5,041 nucleotides of DNA from JAQGHR01 sp031411935. GTDB taxonomy: Bacteria; Planctomycetota; Planctomycetia; Isosphaerales; Isosphaeraceae. Position numbers and translations under genes: made by a program. Where the stretch lies: contig JANOBY010000729.1 in NCBI GenBank assembly GCA_031411935.1, forward strand, positions 1 through 5,041. Direction: 5' to 3'. Within the stretch, counting starts at the first letter, position 1. Every line of letters begins with the position of its first letter. The notes under the pieces are model-generated. The model was not told the DNA's origin. It searched no databases and worked only from the letters and a program-made list of their open reading frames with translations. This document shows, one piece after another, positions 1 through 5,041 of the stretch.

Positions 1-31
1 CAGGTGACGATGAGCCGCATCGTGTCTGTTC

Positions 32-61
32 TTGACCATTTTCCTGATTCTAAGGTAAAAG
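32..61 (+). promoter_or_regulatory. Possible sigma-70-like promoter for the secreted-protein gene
   Basis: Bases 25-75 are clearly richer in A and T than the rest of the window. Within them TTGACC (32-37, five of six matches to the -35 consensus) is followed after 18 bases by TAAAAG (56-61, four of six matches to the -10 consensus). The next gene starts at 143, which would leave a leader of roughly 75 bases. A second weak -10-like sequence, TAATAC, lies at 66-71. This is consensus matching by eye; planctomycete promoters are poorly defined, so the exact boxes are uncertain. Confidence 0.3.
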
Positions 62-128
62 TAGGTAATACTTTGCCGTTCCACCTCGATCCACACCCCC
101 GTCCCTCGCTCGTCTCAATTCTGACGTT

Positions 129-134
129 GGGGAG
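129..134 (+). promoter_or_regulatory. Ribosome binding site fixing the GTG start at 143
   Basis: GGGGAG lies eight bases before the GTG at 143. An in-frame TGA at 122-124 rules out any longer reading frame, so only GTG 143 or the adjacent TTG 146 can be the start. The spacing to GTG 143 is good, and the encoded N-terminus is a sensible signal peptide. Confidence 0.6.
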
Positions 135-142
135 ATTCCTAC

Positions 143-913
143 GTGTTGCGGAACCTTCTTCGCACAGCCCGGCTTGGCCCGGTGGCCCTGGTCCTGCTGG
201 CCTCGGCCGCCTCAGCCCAGAACCGGCTCCCGCCGCTCCTGCCGCCTCGTCCCGCTCCCGAACCGATCAAGGAAGTCGCGCTGGGGGAAACCCTGGCGAC
301 CCACCCCATCCCCCGGACCGTCCCCGGGCCGAGCTGGATCGCCGTCGATCCCTCCCCGATGCCCCTGGACCGCAAGGACATCTGGATCCTCGAATTTGCC
401 TTCAAGCCCCTGCGGATGATTGACGTGGACATCCCGGGCAAGGGGCGTCGCAAGGTCCATTACCTCTACTATCGCGTGGTCAACCGCAGCGGCAAGCCCC
501 GCATGTTCGTGCCCCAGTTCACCTTGGTCACCGACAATGGAAAGCGGTACGGGGACTCTGTCCTGCCGCAGGCCGTGAAGAACATCCAGGCCCGCGAGGA
601 CCCCACGAAGGACCTCCTGGGCGCGGTGACCGTGACCGGCATGATCCCGCCCAGCACGAAGAACGGCGTGGACGACGCCGTGTTCGGCGTGGCCGTGTGG
701 GACAACGTGGACCTCGCCGCCAACGGCTACAAGATTTTCGTCCAGGGCCTTTCCGACGGCTACTACGAGGTCAAGCCGCCCGACGACGGCAAGCCGTATA
801 CCCGTTACAAGGCCGTGCGCATCGACTTCGCCCGCCCCGGCGACGAGTTCAAGGCCAACGAGCGCGAGATCCGCCTGCTCGACCCGCCCTACGAGTGGGT
901 CTATTACCCCTGA
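143..913 (+). CDS. Predicted secreted protein of unknown function (256 aa)
   Basis: I do not recognise a named family. The GTG start is fixed by a Shine-Dalgarno-like GGGGAG and an upstream in-frame stop. Residues 1-25 form a Sec-type signal peptide: a basic start (R3, R7, R10), a hydrophobic core at 13-22, and an ASA|Q cleavage site after A25. Since there is no lipobox cysteine, and no cysteine anywhere in the protein, a soluble periplasmic or secreted protein is likeliest. A proline-rich linker (about 30-63) leads into a body rich in alternating hydrophobic and aromatic residues (WILEFAF at 81-87, HYLYYRVVN at 106-114), which suggests beta strands, perhaps an immunoglobulin-like fold. No catalytic motif stands out. 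The C-terminus is aromatic (EWVYYP). The gene converges on queC and overlaps its end by 10 bases, so the two are not an operon. Planctomycetes carry many such lineage-specific secreted proteins. Coding confidence is high; function is unknown. Confidence 0.85.
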   Translation: MLRNLLRTARLGPVALVLLASAASAQNRLPPLLPPRPAPEPIKEVALGETLATHPIPRTVPGPSWIAVDPSPMPLDRKDIWILEFAFKPLRMIDVDIPGKGRRKVHYLYYRVVNRSGKPRMFVPQFTLVTDNGKRYGDSVLPQAVKNIQAREDPTKDLLGAVTVTGMIPPSTKNGVDDAVFGVAVWDNVDLAANGYKIFVQGLSDGYYEVKPPDDGKPYTRYKAVRIDFARPGDEFKANEREIRLLDPPYEWVYYP

Positions 914-1623
914 CCTGCCCCCGAGGAACCCGGCACATAGGCGACCGGATCGCGTTGGCCGACCGCGGCGAACGCGTCCAGTCGCAGACGGCACGAGTCG
1001 CACCGTCCGCACGAAAGGCCCTCGGGCGTGGGGTCGTAACAGCTATGCGTGAGACCATAATCCACGCCCAGCGCCAGTCCCATCCTGATGATCTCGGGCT
1101 TGGTCAGCGAGATGAGAGGGGCATGGACCGCGAATCGGCCTGTTCCCTCCACCCCGGCCTTGGTGGCGAGATTGGCGAGCGCCTCGAAAGCACGCAGGTA
1201 CTCGGGGCGGCAGTCCGGGTAGCCGGAGTAGTCCACGCAGTTCACGCCCACGAAGATGTCGAACGCCCCGAGCGACTCGGCCCAAGCCAGGGCGAAGCTG
1301 AGCATGATCGTGTTTCGGGCCGGCACATAGGTGATCGGAATCCCGTGGGCCATCTCGTCGGTCTCGCGATCCACGGGCACCGGGATCTCGGCCGTCAGGG
1401 CACTCCCGCCGAACGCCCGCAGGTCGATCGTCTGCTCGACGTGGCGGGCGACTCCCATGGCCTGGGCCACCCGGCGGGCCGAATCCATCTCGATTGCATG
1501 CCGCTGCCCATAGAAGAGCGTGAGGGCGTAAACGTCGAAGCCCTGGGCTTTCGCCTCGGCCAGCACGGTGGTCGAGTCGAGCCCTCCACTGAGGAGGACC
1601 ACGGCTTTACGATTCTCGTTCAT
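904..1623 (-). CDS. queC: QueC, 7-cyano-7-deazaguanine (preQ0) synthase
   Basis: QueC converts 7-carboxy-7-deazaguanine to preQ0, using ATP and ammonia, in the cytoplasm. PreQ0 is the precursor of queuosine in tRNA. Visible signatures, numbered from the chosen start, are the ATP-pyrophosphatase loop SGGLDS (12-17), FYGQRH with following E45 (37-45), YVPARNT (99-105), the family segment GVNCVDYSGYPDCRP (126-140), and the C-terminal zinc-binding cysteines C195, C205, C208 and C211. All key residues are present. The frame is open to an ATG at 1653, but the ATG at 1623 has a strong GGAGGAG upstream and gives 239 residues, close to the usual QueC length; the extra 10 residues look like leader. The stop (TAA, 904-906) lies inside the last codons of the convergent secreted-protein gene. 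No queD, queE, queF or folE is in the window, so the rest of the pathway must be elsewhere. I saw no preQ1 riboswitch upstream. Confidence 0.96.
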   Translation of the reverse strand: MNENRKAVVLLSGGLDSTTVLAEAKAQGFDVYALTLFYGQRHAIEMDSARRVAQAMGVARHVEQTIDLRAFGGSALTAEIPVPVDRETDEMAHGIPITYVPARNTIMLSFALAWAESLGAFDIFVGVNCVDYSGYPDCRPEYLRAFEALANLATKAGVEGTGRFAVHAPLISLTKPEIIRMGLALGVDYGLTHSCYDPTPEGLSCGRCDSCRLRLDAFAAVGQRDPVAYVPGSSGAGQG

Positions 1624-1633
1624 GATGCCTTTT

Positions 1634-1640
1634 CTCCTCC
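1634..1640 (-). promoter_or_regulatory. Ribosome binding site selecting the queC start at 1623
   Basis: Read on the minus strand, GGAGGAG is followed by 10 bases and then the ATG at 1623-1621. The alternative upstream ATG at 1653 has only a weak G-run before it. This favours the shorter 239-residue QueC. The site lies in the 59-base divergent gap between queC and the osmC-like gene, which must also hold the promoters of both unless these sit inside the opposing genes; I could not identify convincing promoter boxes there. Confidence 0.65.
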
Positions 1641-1682
1641 ATCCAAGGCCCATCCCCAGGAATAACCCGGAGACCCCGAGCG

Positions 1683-2213
1683 ATGACCGCCGACGAACTC
1701 CGCTCGATCCAATCGCCGCTGAAGCTCAGGTATCGCGACGATCCCGCCAGCGCCCTGATTACCATGAAAGCCCGCGGGACCTTGCTTCCCGAGCAGCTCG
1801 CCTGCCGGCTTGAACCCCGGGACACGCGTCCCGAGGCGGGCCTGCACCCGGCCGCCGGGGGCGACGGGTCTTGGGCCTGCTCGGGAGAAATCCTGCTCGA
1901 TGCCCTGGTCGCCTGCGCGGGGGTGACGGTTTGCGCGGTCTCCACAGCGATGGGCTTGAATCTTCGGTCGGGGACGATCGACGCCGAGGGGGATGCTGAC
2001 TTTCGGGGCACGCTCGGCGTGGAGCGGAGCGTGCCGGTCGGGATCTCTCGCGTGAGGCTGCACATCGACCTGGATTCGGACGCCTCCCCCGATCAGCTCG
2101 CCACCCTCCTGAAGCTCACTGAACGTTATTGCGTGATCTACCAGACGCTCCAGGCGTCCCCCGCGGTCGAGGCCGCGATCACGGCCTCGGGCGGGGAGCC
2201 TGCGTCGTCCTAA
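1683..2213 (+). CDS. OsmC-family protein (probable thiol-dependent redox protein)
   Basis: OsmC/Ohr proteins are small cytoplasmic, usually dimeric proteins; characterised members reduce organic or inorganic hydroperoxides with a cysteine pair. In this 176-residue protein the family pattern is visible in CSGEILLDALVACAGVTV (66-83), holding the first conserved cysteine C78 at the start of the central helix, and in TERYCVIYQTL (146-156), holding the second, C150. Where many OsmC proteins have Cys-Pro-Val near the second cysteine, this one has Cys-Val-Ile-Tyr; from memory a C-V-V-Y version occurs in a subgroup with the same GGDGSxACSGE context, so this is probably a subfamily trait. Additional cysteines are C41, C66 and C84. 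GGAG at 1669-1672 lies 10 bases before the ATG. The gene is divergent from queC, and its stop codon interlocks with that of the convergent oxidoreductase. Peroxidase activity is inferred from the family; the natural substrate cannot be read from the sequence. Confidence 0.88.
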   Translation: MTADELRSIQSPLKLRYRDDPASALITMKARGTLLPEQLACRLEPRDTRPEAGLHPAAGGDGSWACSGEILLDALVACAGVTVCAVSTAMGLNLRSGTIDAEGDADFRGTLGVERSVPVGISRVRLHIDLDSDASPDQLATLLKLTERYCVIYQTLQASPAVEAAITASGGEPASS

Positions 2214-3490
2214 ACGTAGCGGGTCACGCCGGGCCGGGGCACCTCGCGCTTGGGGGCGTCGCCCCAGGTGTAGGCGGCGGGGCTCAGGTTCTCCTGCGAG
2301 TTCAGGGCCATGTCCCAGGTGATCACCTGGCCGGTGTAGGCCGCCATGCGTCCCATGATCGCGAGCAAGGTGCTGCGCGAGGCGTACAGGCCGTTGTTGA
2401 TCGGCGTGCCGCTGCGGATCGCGGCGAACATCTCGTCGTGCTCGGTCTGGTACATGTCGTTCTTGGCGTCGCGGTCGCGGTATCGCCAGTTGGTCTCGCC
2501 CGTGATCTTCGAGCCGAACACGTCGCACTGCCCCTTGGCGCCCAGGATGAAATCCTTCACCCGCCCCTCGGCCCCCTTCCAGTGCCGGCACTGGTGGTAC
2601 CCGCGGACGTTGTTGGGGTATTCGTAGACGAGCGAGAAGTGGTCCCAGATGTCGCCGTACTGCGGCTCCACGCGGCTCGACCTTCCGCCCACGCCGAAGC
2701 ACTGGATCGGGGGTTCGTCGCCCAGGGCCCAGCCCATGGTGTCGATCCCGTGCACGGCCTGCTCGACGATGTGGTCGCCCGAGAGCCAGCAGTGGTAGTA
2801 CCAGTTGCGCATCTGGAGCTCCATGTCGGAGCCGACCTCCTCGCGGGTCTTCTTCGGCTCCCACACGCCCGCGGAGTTATACGTCGTTTCGACGGCCACG
2901 ATGTCGCCGATCGCCCCTTCGCGAACACGCTTCATGGTCTCGCGGCGGGGGTTGTGATACCTCCAGCAGAGCCCCGAGACGACCGAGATATTTTTGGCCT
3001 TGGCCTCCTCGCAAAGAGCCAGGACCTTGCGAACGCCGGGGGCGTCGGTGGCCACGGGCTTCTCGACGAACGAGTGGATGCCCTTGTTGACCGCGTATTC
3101 CAGGTGCATGGGGCGGAAGTGCGGGGGGGTGGTCAGGAGGACCACGTCCACCTGGTCGATCACGTTCTTGTAGGCGTCGAAGCCCACGTAGCGGCGGTCG
3201 GCGGGCACGTCCACGCGGTCGGAGTGGGGGGACGACTTGAGCGCCGCGAGGCTGTTCTCCAGGTACTCGGGGAAGGCGTCGGCCATGGCCACGAGCTTCA
3301 CATTCTTGTCGGCGGCGAGCGCCTGCTCGGCCGCGCCCGTGCCCCGGCCGCCGCACCCGACGAGCCCCACCTTCAGCGTGTCGCTCCCGGCGGCATGGGC
3401 CACGCCCATGAGGTTGAGCGTCGAGGTGCTCGCCGCGATCGCTCCCGTGGTCATCAGGAAGGATCGCCGATGGGTGGTCTTCTCGCGCAT
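2210..3490 (-). CDS. Tat-exported Gfo/Idh/MocA-family oxidoreductase
   Basis: This 426-residue protein belongs to the NAD(P)-dependent Gfo/Idh/MocA family, which oxidises or reduces sugars, inositols and related compounds, often with a tightly bound cofactor in exported members. A twin-arginine signal (HRRSFLM, 7-13) precedes a mildly hydrophobic stretch and a likely AHA|A cleavage site after A33, indicating export of a folded, cofactor-loaded protein. The Rossmann fold begins with VGLVGCGGRGTG (41-52); an acidic D71 ends the second strand region; the family EKP motif is at 143-145; and the likely catalytic pair H247/D250 lies in DHIVEQAVHGID (239-250). The C-terminal domain ends in a tail resembling planctomycete homologues. 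The frame extends upstream to 3547, but the ATG at 3490 has AGAGG seven bases before it and puts the Tat motif near the N-terminus. The exact substrate cannot be told. The gene stands alone, convergent with the osmC-like gene and divergent from rpmA. Confidence 0.93.
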   Translation of the reverse strand: MREKTTHRRSFLMTTGAIAASTSTLNLMGVAHAAGSDTLKVGLVGCGGRGTGAAEQALAADKNVKLVAMADAFPEYLENSLAALKSSPHSDRVDVPADRRYVGFDAYKNVIDQVDVVLLTTPPHFRPMHLEYAVNKGIHSFVEKPVATDAPGVRKVLALCEEAKAKNISVVSGLCWRYHNPRRETMKRVREGAIGDIVAVETTYNSAGVWEPKKTREEVGSDMELQMRNWYYHCWLSGDHIVEQAVHGIDTMGWALGDEPPIQCFGVGGRSSRVEPQYGDIWDHFSLVYEYPNNVRGYHQCRHWKGAEGRVKDFILGAKGQCDVFGSKITGETNWRYRDRDAKNDMYQTEHDEMFAAIRSGTPINNGLYASRSTLLAIMGRMAAYTGQVITWDMALNSQENLSPAAYTWGDAPKREVPRPGVTRYV

Positions 3491-3497
3491 GGGAGAA

Positions 3498-3502
3498 CCT
3501 CT
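3498..3502 (-). promoter_or_regulatory. Ribosome binding site selecting the oxidoreductase start at 3490
   Basis: On the minus strand AGAGG is followed by seven bases and the ATG at 3490-3488. The longer alternative start at 3547 would add 19 residues (proline- and arginine-rich) in front of the twin-arginine motif. It would also begin almost on top of the possible -10 box at 3553-3558, leaving almost no leader. The shorter start is preferred. Confidence 0.6.
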
Positions 3503-3552
3503 GCGGAAGGAAGGAGGGTGGGCGGGACGGCCGCTGGGGCCGCGCACTTCAT

Positions 3553-3581
3553 ATTGTGTCGTGCACGCGGGGCGAACGCAA
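3553..3581 (-). promoter_or_regulatory. Possible promoter for the oxidoreductase gene
   Basis: Read on the minus strand, TTGCGT (3581-3576, four of six -35 matches) is followed after 17 bases by CACAAT (3558-3553, four of six -10 matches). This would give a leader of roughly 55 bases before the ATG at 3490. The -10 candidate lies in a short AT-richer island in a GC-rich surround. This is a consensus match by eye only. Confidence 0.28.
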
Positions 3582-3629
3582 CGACCGCGTGATTCTGGCG
3601 GGTCGGCCCGAGGCTTGCAAGAAGCGCGA

Positions 3630-3659
3630 TTGCAAATCGAACCTCAAACCGGATATGCT
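3630..3659 (+). promoter_or_regulatory. Possible promoter for rpmA-obgE
   Basis: TTGCAA (3630-3635) is followed after 18 bases by TATGCT (3654-3659); each matches four of six consensus positions. The region 3611-3660 is relatively AT-rich. An alternative -35 is TTGACG at 3669-3674, but no good -10 follows it at normal spacing. A promoter should exist somewhere in this 239-base gap because the upstream gene is divergent and nothing else could drive rpmA; the exact boxes are uncertain. Confidence 0.3.
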
Positions 3660-3729
3660 CGTGCTTTGTTGACGAGGCTCGACCCTCGGCGGGTTTTCAC
3701 GCTCATCAGTTCAGGATCGGACGCGAATC

Positions 3730-3987
3730 ATGGCACATAAGAAGGGTCAGGGCTCGAGCCGCAACGGCCGCGACTCCAATCCCCAGATGCTCGGCATCAA
3801 GCTCTACGGTGGCCAGTACGCCAAGGCCGGCAGCATCGTCTGCCGTCAGCGCGGCACCCGCTGGAGGCCCGGCAAGAACGTCGGACTCGGTCGCGATTAC
3901 ACGATCTTCTCGCTGATCGAGGGCACCGTCCGCTTCGATCAGGACGGCCGCCGCATCAACATCGACCCCATCGCCGTCTCGGTCTGA
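3730..3987 (+). CDS. rpmA: 50S ribosomal protein L27
   Basis: L27 is a small basic protein of the large ribosomal subunit whose flexible N-terminal tail reaches the peptidyl transferase centre and helps place tRNA substrates. The 85-residue product begins MAHKK with the diagnostic block NGRDSNPQMLGIK (12-24), followed by RQRGTRWRPGKNVGLGRD (39-56), all typical of L27, and has the family's normal length. The N-terminus starts directly at the mature AHKK tail, so there is no Firmicute-type cleaved extension. R45-W46-R47 stands where many L27 proteins have Lys-Phe-His. An AGGA lies 13 bases before the ATG, a weak and rather distant Shine-Dalgarno. obgE follows after 112 bases on the same strand, the usual order, but rplU, which normally precedes rpmA, is absent; the upstream gene is the divergent oxidoreductase. 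Confidence 0.98.
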   Translation: MAHKKGQGSSRNGRDSNPQMLGIKLYGGQYAKAGSIVCRQRGTRWRPGKNVGLGRDYTIFSLIEGTVRFDQDGRRINIDPIAVSV

Positions 3988-4099
3988 GCAGAGCCGCGTA
4001 AGATCTCGTTCGTGATCTCCGACCGTTCGCCCCCCCAAGGAGTTCGAGTCCGGCCCACACCCTCCCTCCCGCTCCGGTCCTGACCCCCGAGTCTTCTCC
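3988..4099 (+). other. rpmA-obgE spacer with pyrimidine-rich obgE leader
   Basis: The 112 bases between the two genes contain no ORF and no convincing rho-independent terminator, so co-transcription is plausible. From about 4044 the + strand is strongly pyrimidine-rich, with runs of C and T up to the obgE ATG. A perfect AAGGAG at 4037-4042 lies 57 bases before that ATG and has no start codon at a suitable distance behind it. Immediately before the ATG there is no Shine-Dalgarno; the last bases are GTCTTCTCC. Confidence 0.5.
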
Positions 4100-5041
4100 A
4101 TGTTTGTAGATCGCGCGACGCTGTATGTGAAGGGCGGAGACGGAGGCAACGGCTGCATCAGTTTCCGCAAGGAAAAGTATGTGCCGCGAGGCGGGCCGAA
4201 CGGGGGGGACGGCGGCGACGGCGGGCAGGTCATCCTGCGAGCCGTCGACGGGATCACGAACCTTGCCCACCTGTCCAACCAGAAGCACTGGAACGCCGAC
4301 AAGGGCGAGCACGGGCAAGGCTCGGACTGCACCGGACGCCGCGGAAAGGACACCGTGATCGAGGTGCCCGTCGGCACGATCGTCCGCGACCGCGACCGCG
4401 GCCACGTCTTGCGCGACATGAAGGCCGTGAACGACACGGTCGTGGCCGCCAAGGGAGGGCGCGGAGGTCATGGCAACGCCTTCTTCAAGTCGGCCACGAA
4501 CCGGGCGCCTCGCCAGGCCGAGAAGGGCGGGCTGGGCGAGGATCGCTGGATCTCGCTCGAACTCAAGGTGATCGCCGACGTGGGGCTCGTGGGGCTGCCC
4601 AACGCGGGCAAGTCCACGCTCCTCTCACGCATCTCACGGGCCCACCCCGAGATCGCCGACTACCCCTTCACGACCAAATACCCTAACCTCGGAACGGTGC
4701 ACGCCGGCGAGGACGGGGCGTTCGTCGTCGCCGACATCCCGGGCCTGATCGAGGGGGCACACCTGGGCCACGGGCTCGGGCATGAATTCCTCCGCCACGT
4801 CGAGCGGACTCGCGTGCTCGTCCACCTCGTCGATGTGGCCCCGCTGGACGGCTCGGATCCGGTGGAAAACTACCGAACCATCCGCGGGGAGCTTGAGCAC
4901 TACTCCCCCGCCCTGGCCACCCGGCCCGAGTTGCTGGTCTTCACCAAGCTGGACCTCACGGGCGCCGAGGACGCGGCGAAACGGATCACCGAGGCGCTTT
5001 GCCGCGACGCCATCCATATCTCCGCGGTGACGGGCCAGGGC
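4100..5041 (+). CDS. obgE: GTPase Obg/CgtA (3' end outside the window)
   Basis: Obg is a conserved, essential GTPase that binds the 50S subunit in late assembly and links growth to stress signalling. The frame is open from the ATG at 4100 through the last base, giving 314 residues; full-length Obg proteins are roughly 330-430, so only the C-terminal end is missing. Residues 1-159 are the glycine-rich Obg fold (KGGDGGNGCISFRKEKYVPR at 11-30, then GGPNGGDGGDGG at 31-42). The G domain follows: G1 GLPNAGKS (165-172), G2 region YPFTT (188-192) with PNLG (195-198), G3 DIPGLIEGA (212-220), then GLGHEFLRHVERT (225-237), G4 TKLD (282-285) and G5 SA (308-309). G4 has Thr in place of the usual Asn of NKxD. 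The start is set by homology at MFVDRA; no Shine-Dalgarno precedes it. It follows rpmA, the standard arrangement, and probably shares its transcript. Confidence 0.97.
   Translation, partial: MFVDRATLYVKGGDGGNGCISFRKEKYVPRGGPNGGDGGDGGQVILRAVDGITNLAHLSNQKHWNADKGEHGQGSDCTGRRGKDTVIEVPVGTIVRDRDRGHVLRDMKAVNDTVVAAKGGRGGHGNAFFKSATNRAPRQAEKGGLGEDRWISLELKVIADVGLVGLPNAGKSTLLSRISRAHPEIADYPFTTKYPNLGTVHAGEDGAFVVADIPGLIEGAHLGHGLGHEFLRHVERTRVLVHLVDVAPLDGSDPVENYRTIRGELEHYSPALATRPELLVFTKLDLTGAEDAAKRITEALCRDAIHISAVTGQG

Noticed and set aside
146..148. Alternative TTG start for the secreted protein, one codon downstream
   Set aside because: The GTG at 143 has the better spacing from GGGGAG and is the more common alternative start; the difference is one residue.
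212..1012. A 266-codon minus-strand frame spanning the secreted-protein gene and the end of queC
   Set aside because: Low-complexity Val/Gly/Asp/His composition typical of an antisense shadow, and it runs through the end of queC in the wrong frame.
1624..1682. Possible preQ1 riboswitch upstream of queC
   Set aside because: The 59-base gap, read on the minus strand, shows no recognisable preQ1-I stem with A-rich tail and no preQ1-II layout; the A/G-rich part is simply the ribosome binding site.
904..2213. queC and the osmC-like gene as part of a DNA deazaguanine-modification or defence island
   Set aside because: There is no dpd-type transglycosylase, restriction-like, mobile or phage gene in the window; queC alone is housekeeping.
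2129..3592. A 487-codon open frame on the + strand opposite the oxidoreductase gene
   Set aside because: The translation is dominated by Val, Ala, Gly, His and Arg with no domain, as expected of a frame antisense to a GC-biased gene. The minus-strand frame has a full Tat signal and Rossmann-fold motifs, so it is the real gene.
3682..3697. Small hairpin ACCC/GGGT followed by T residues before rpmA, resembling a terminator or attenuator
   Set aside because: The stem is only four base pairs with a short T-run, too weak to call a terminator or a ribosomal-protein leader from sequence alone.
3706..4452. Minus-strand open frames opposite rpmA and the start of obgE (also 3956-4471)
   Set aside because: They are antisense to two unmistakable, highly conserved genes and show no recognisable domain.

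Overview
This 5,041-base window is GC-rich chromosomal sequence with strong third-position G/C bias. It most resembles a planctomycete, probably Isosphaeraceae-like. That placement is inferred from three things: an exported Gfo/Idh/MocA-family oxidoreductase with a twin-arginine signal peptide (a family greatly expanded in Planctomycetes), mostly single-gene transcription units that switch strand from gene to gene, and the general character of the proteins. No rRNA, tRNA, CRISPR array, insertion sequence or phage gene is visible.

Layout from left to right. Bases 1-142 are a relatively AT-rich leader with a possible promoter. Bases 143-913 (+) encode a predicted secreted protein of unknown function. 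Bases 904-1623 (-) encode QueC (7-cyano-7-deazaguanine synthase), converging on the secreted-protein gene with a 10-base tail overlap. Bases 1683-2213 (+) encode an OsmC-family protein, divergent from queC across 59 bases. Bases 2210-3490 (-) encode the Tat-exported oxidoreductase, whose stop codon interlocks with that of the osmC-like gene. A 239-base divergent intergenic region follows. Then come rpmA (ribosomal protein L27, 3730-3987, +) and obgE (Obg GTPase, 4100 to the window edge, +, 3' end missing).

Functionally this is mostly housekeeping content. rpmA-obgE is the conserved ribosome and ribosome-assembly pair, although the usual upstream partner rplU (L21) is not here. QueC makes preQ0 for queuosine-type tRNA modification. 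The OsmC-like protein is probably a thiol-based redox protein. The oxidoreductase probably acts on a sugar-like substrate outside the cytoplasm. Nothing links the first four genes into one pathway, and the alternating strands argue against an operon. I found no convincing undescribed system. The points worth a second look are the two stop-codon overlaps, the missing rplU, the variant G4 motif in Obg, the Shine-Dalgarno-poor pyrimidine-rich obgE leader, and the uncharacterised secreted protein.
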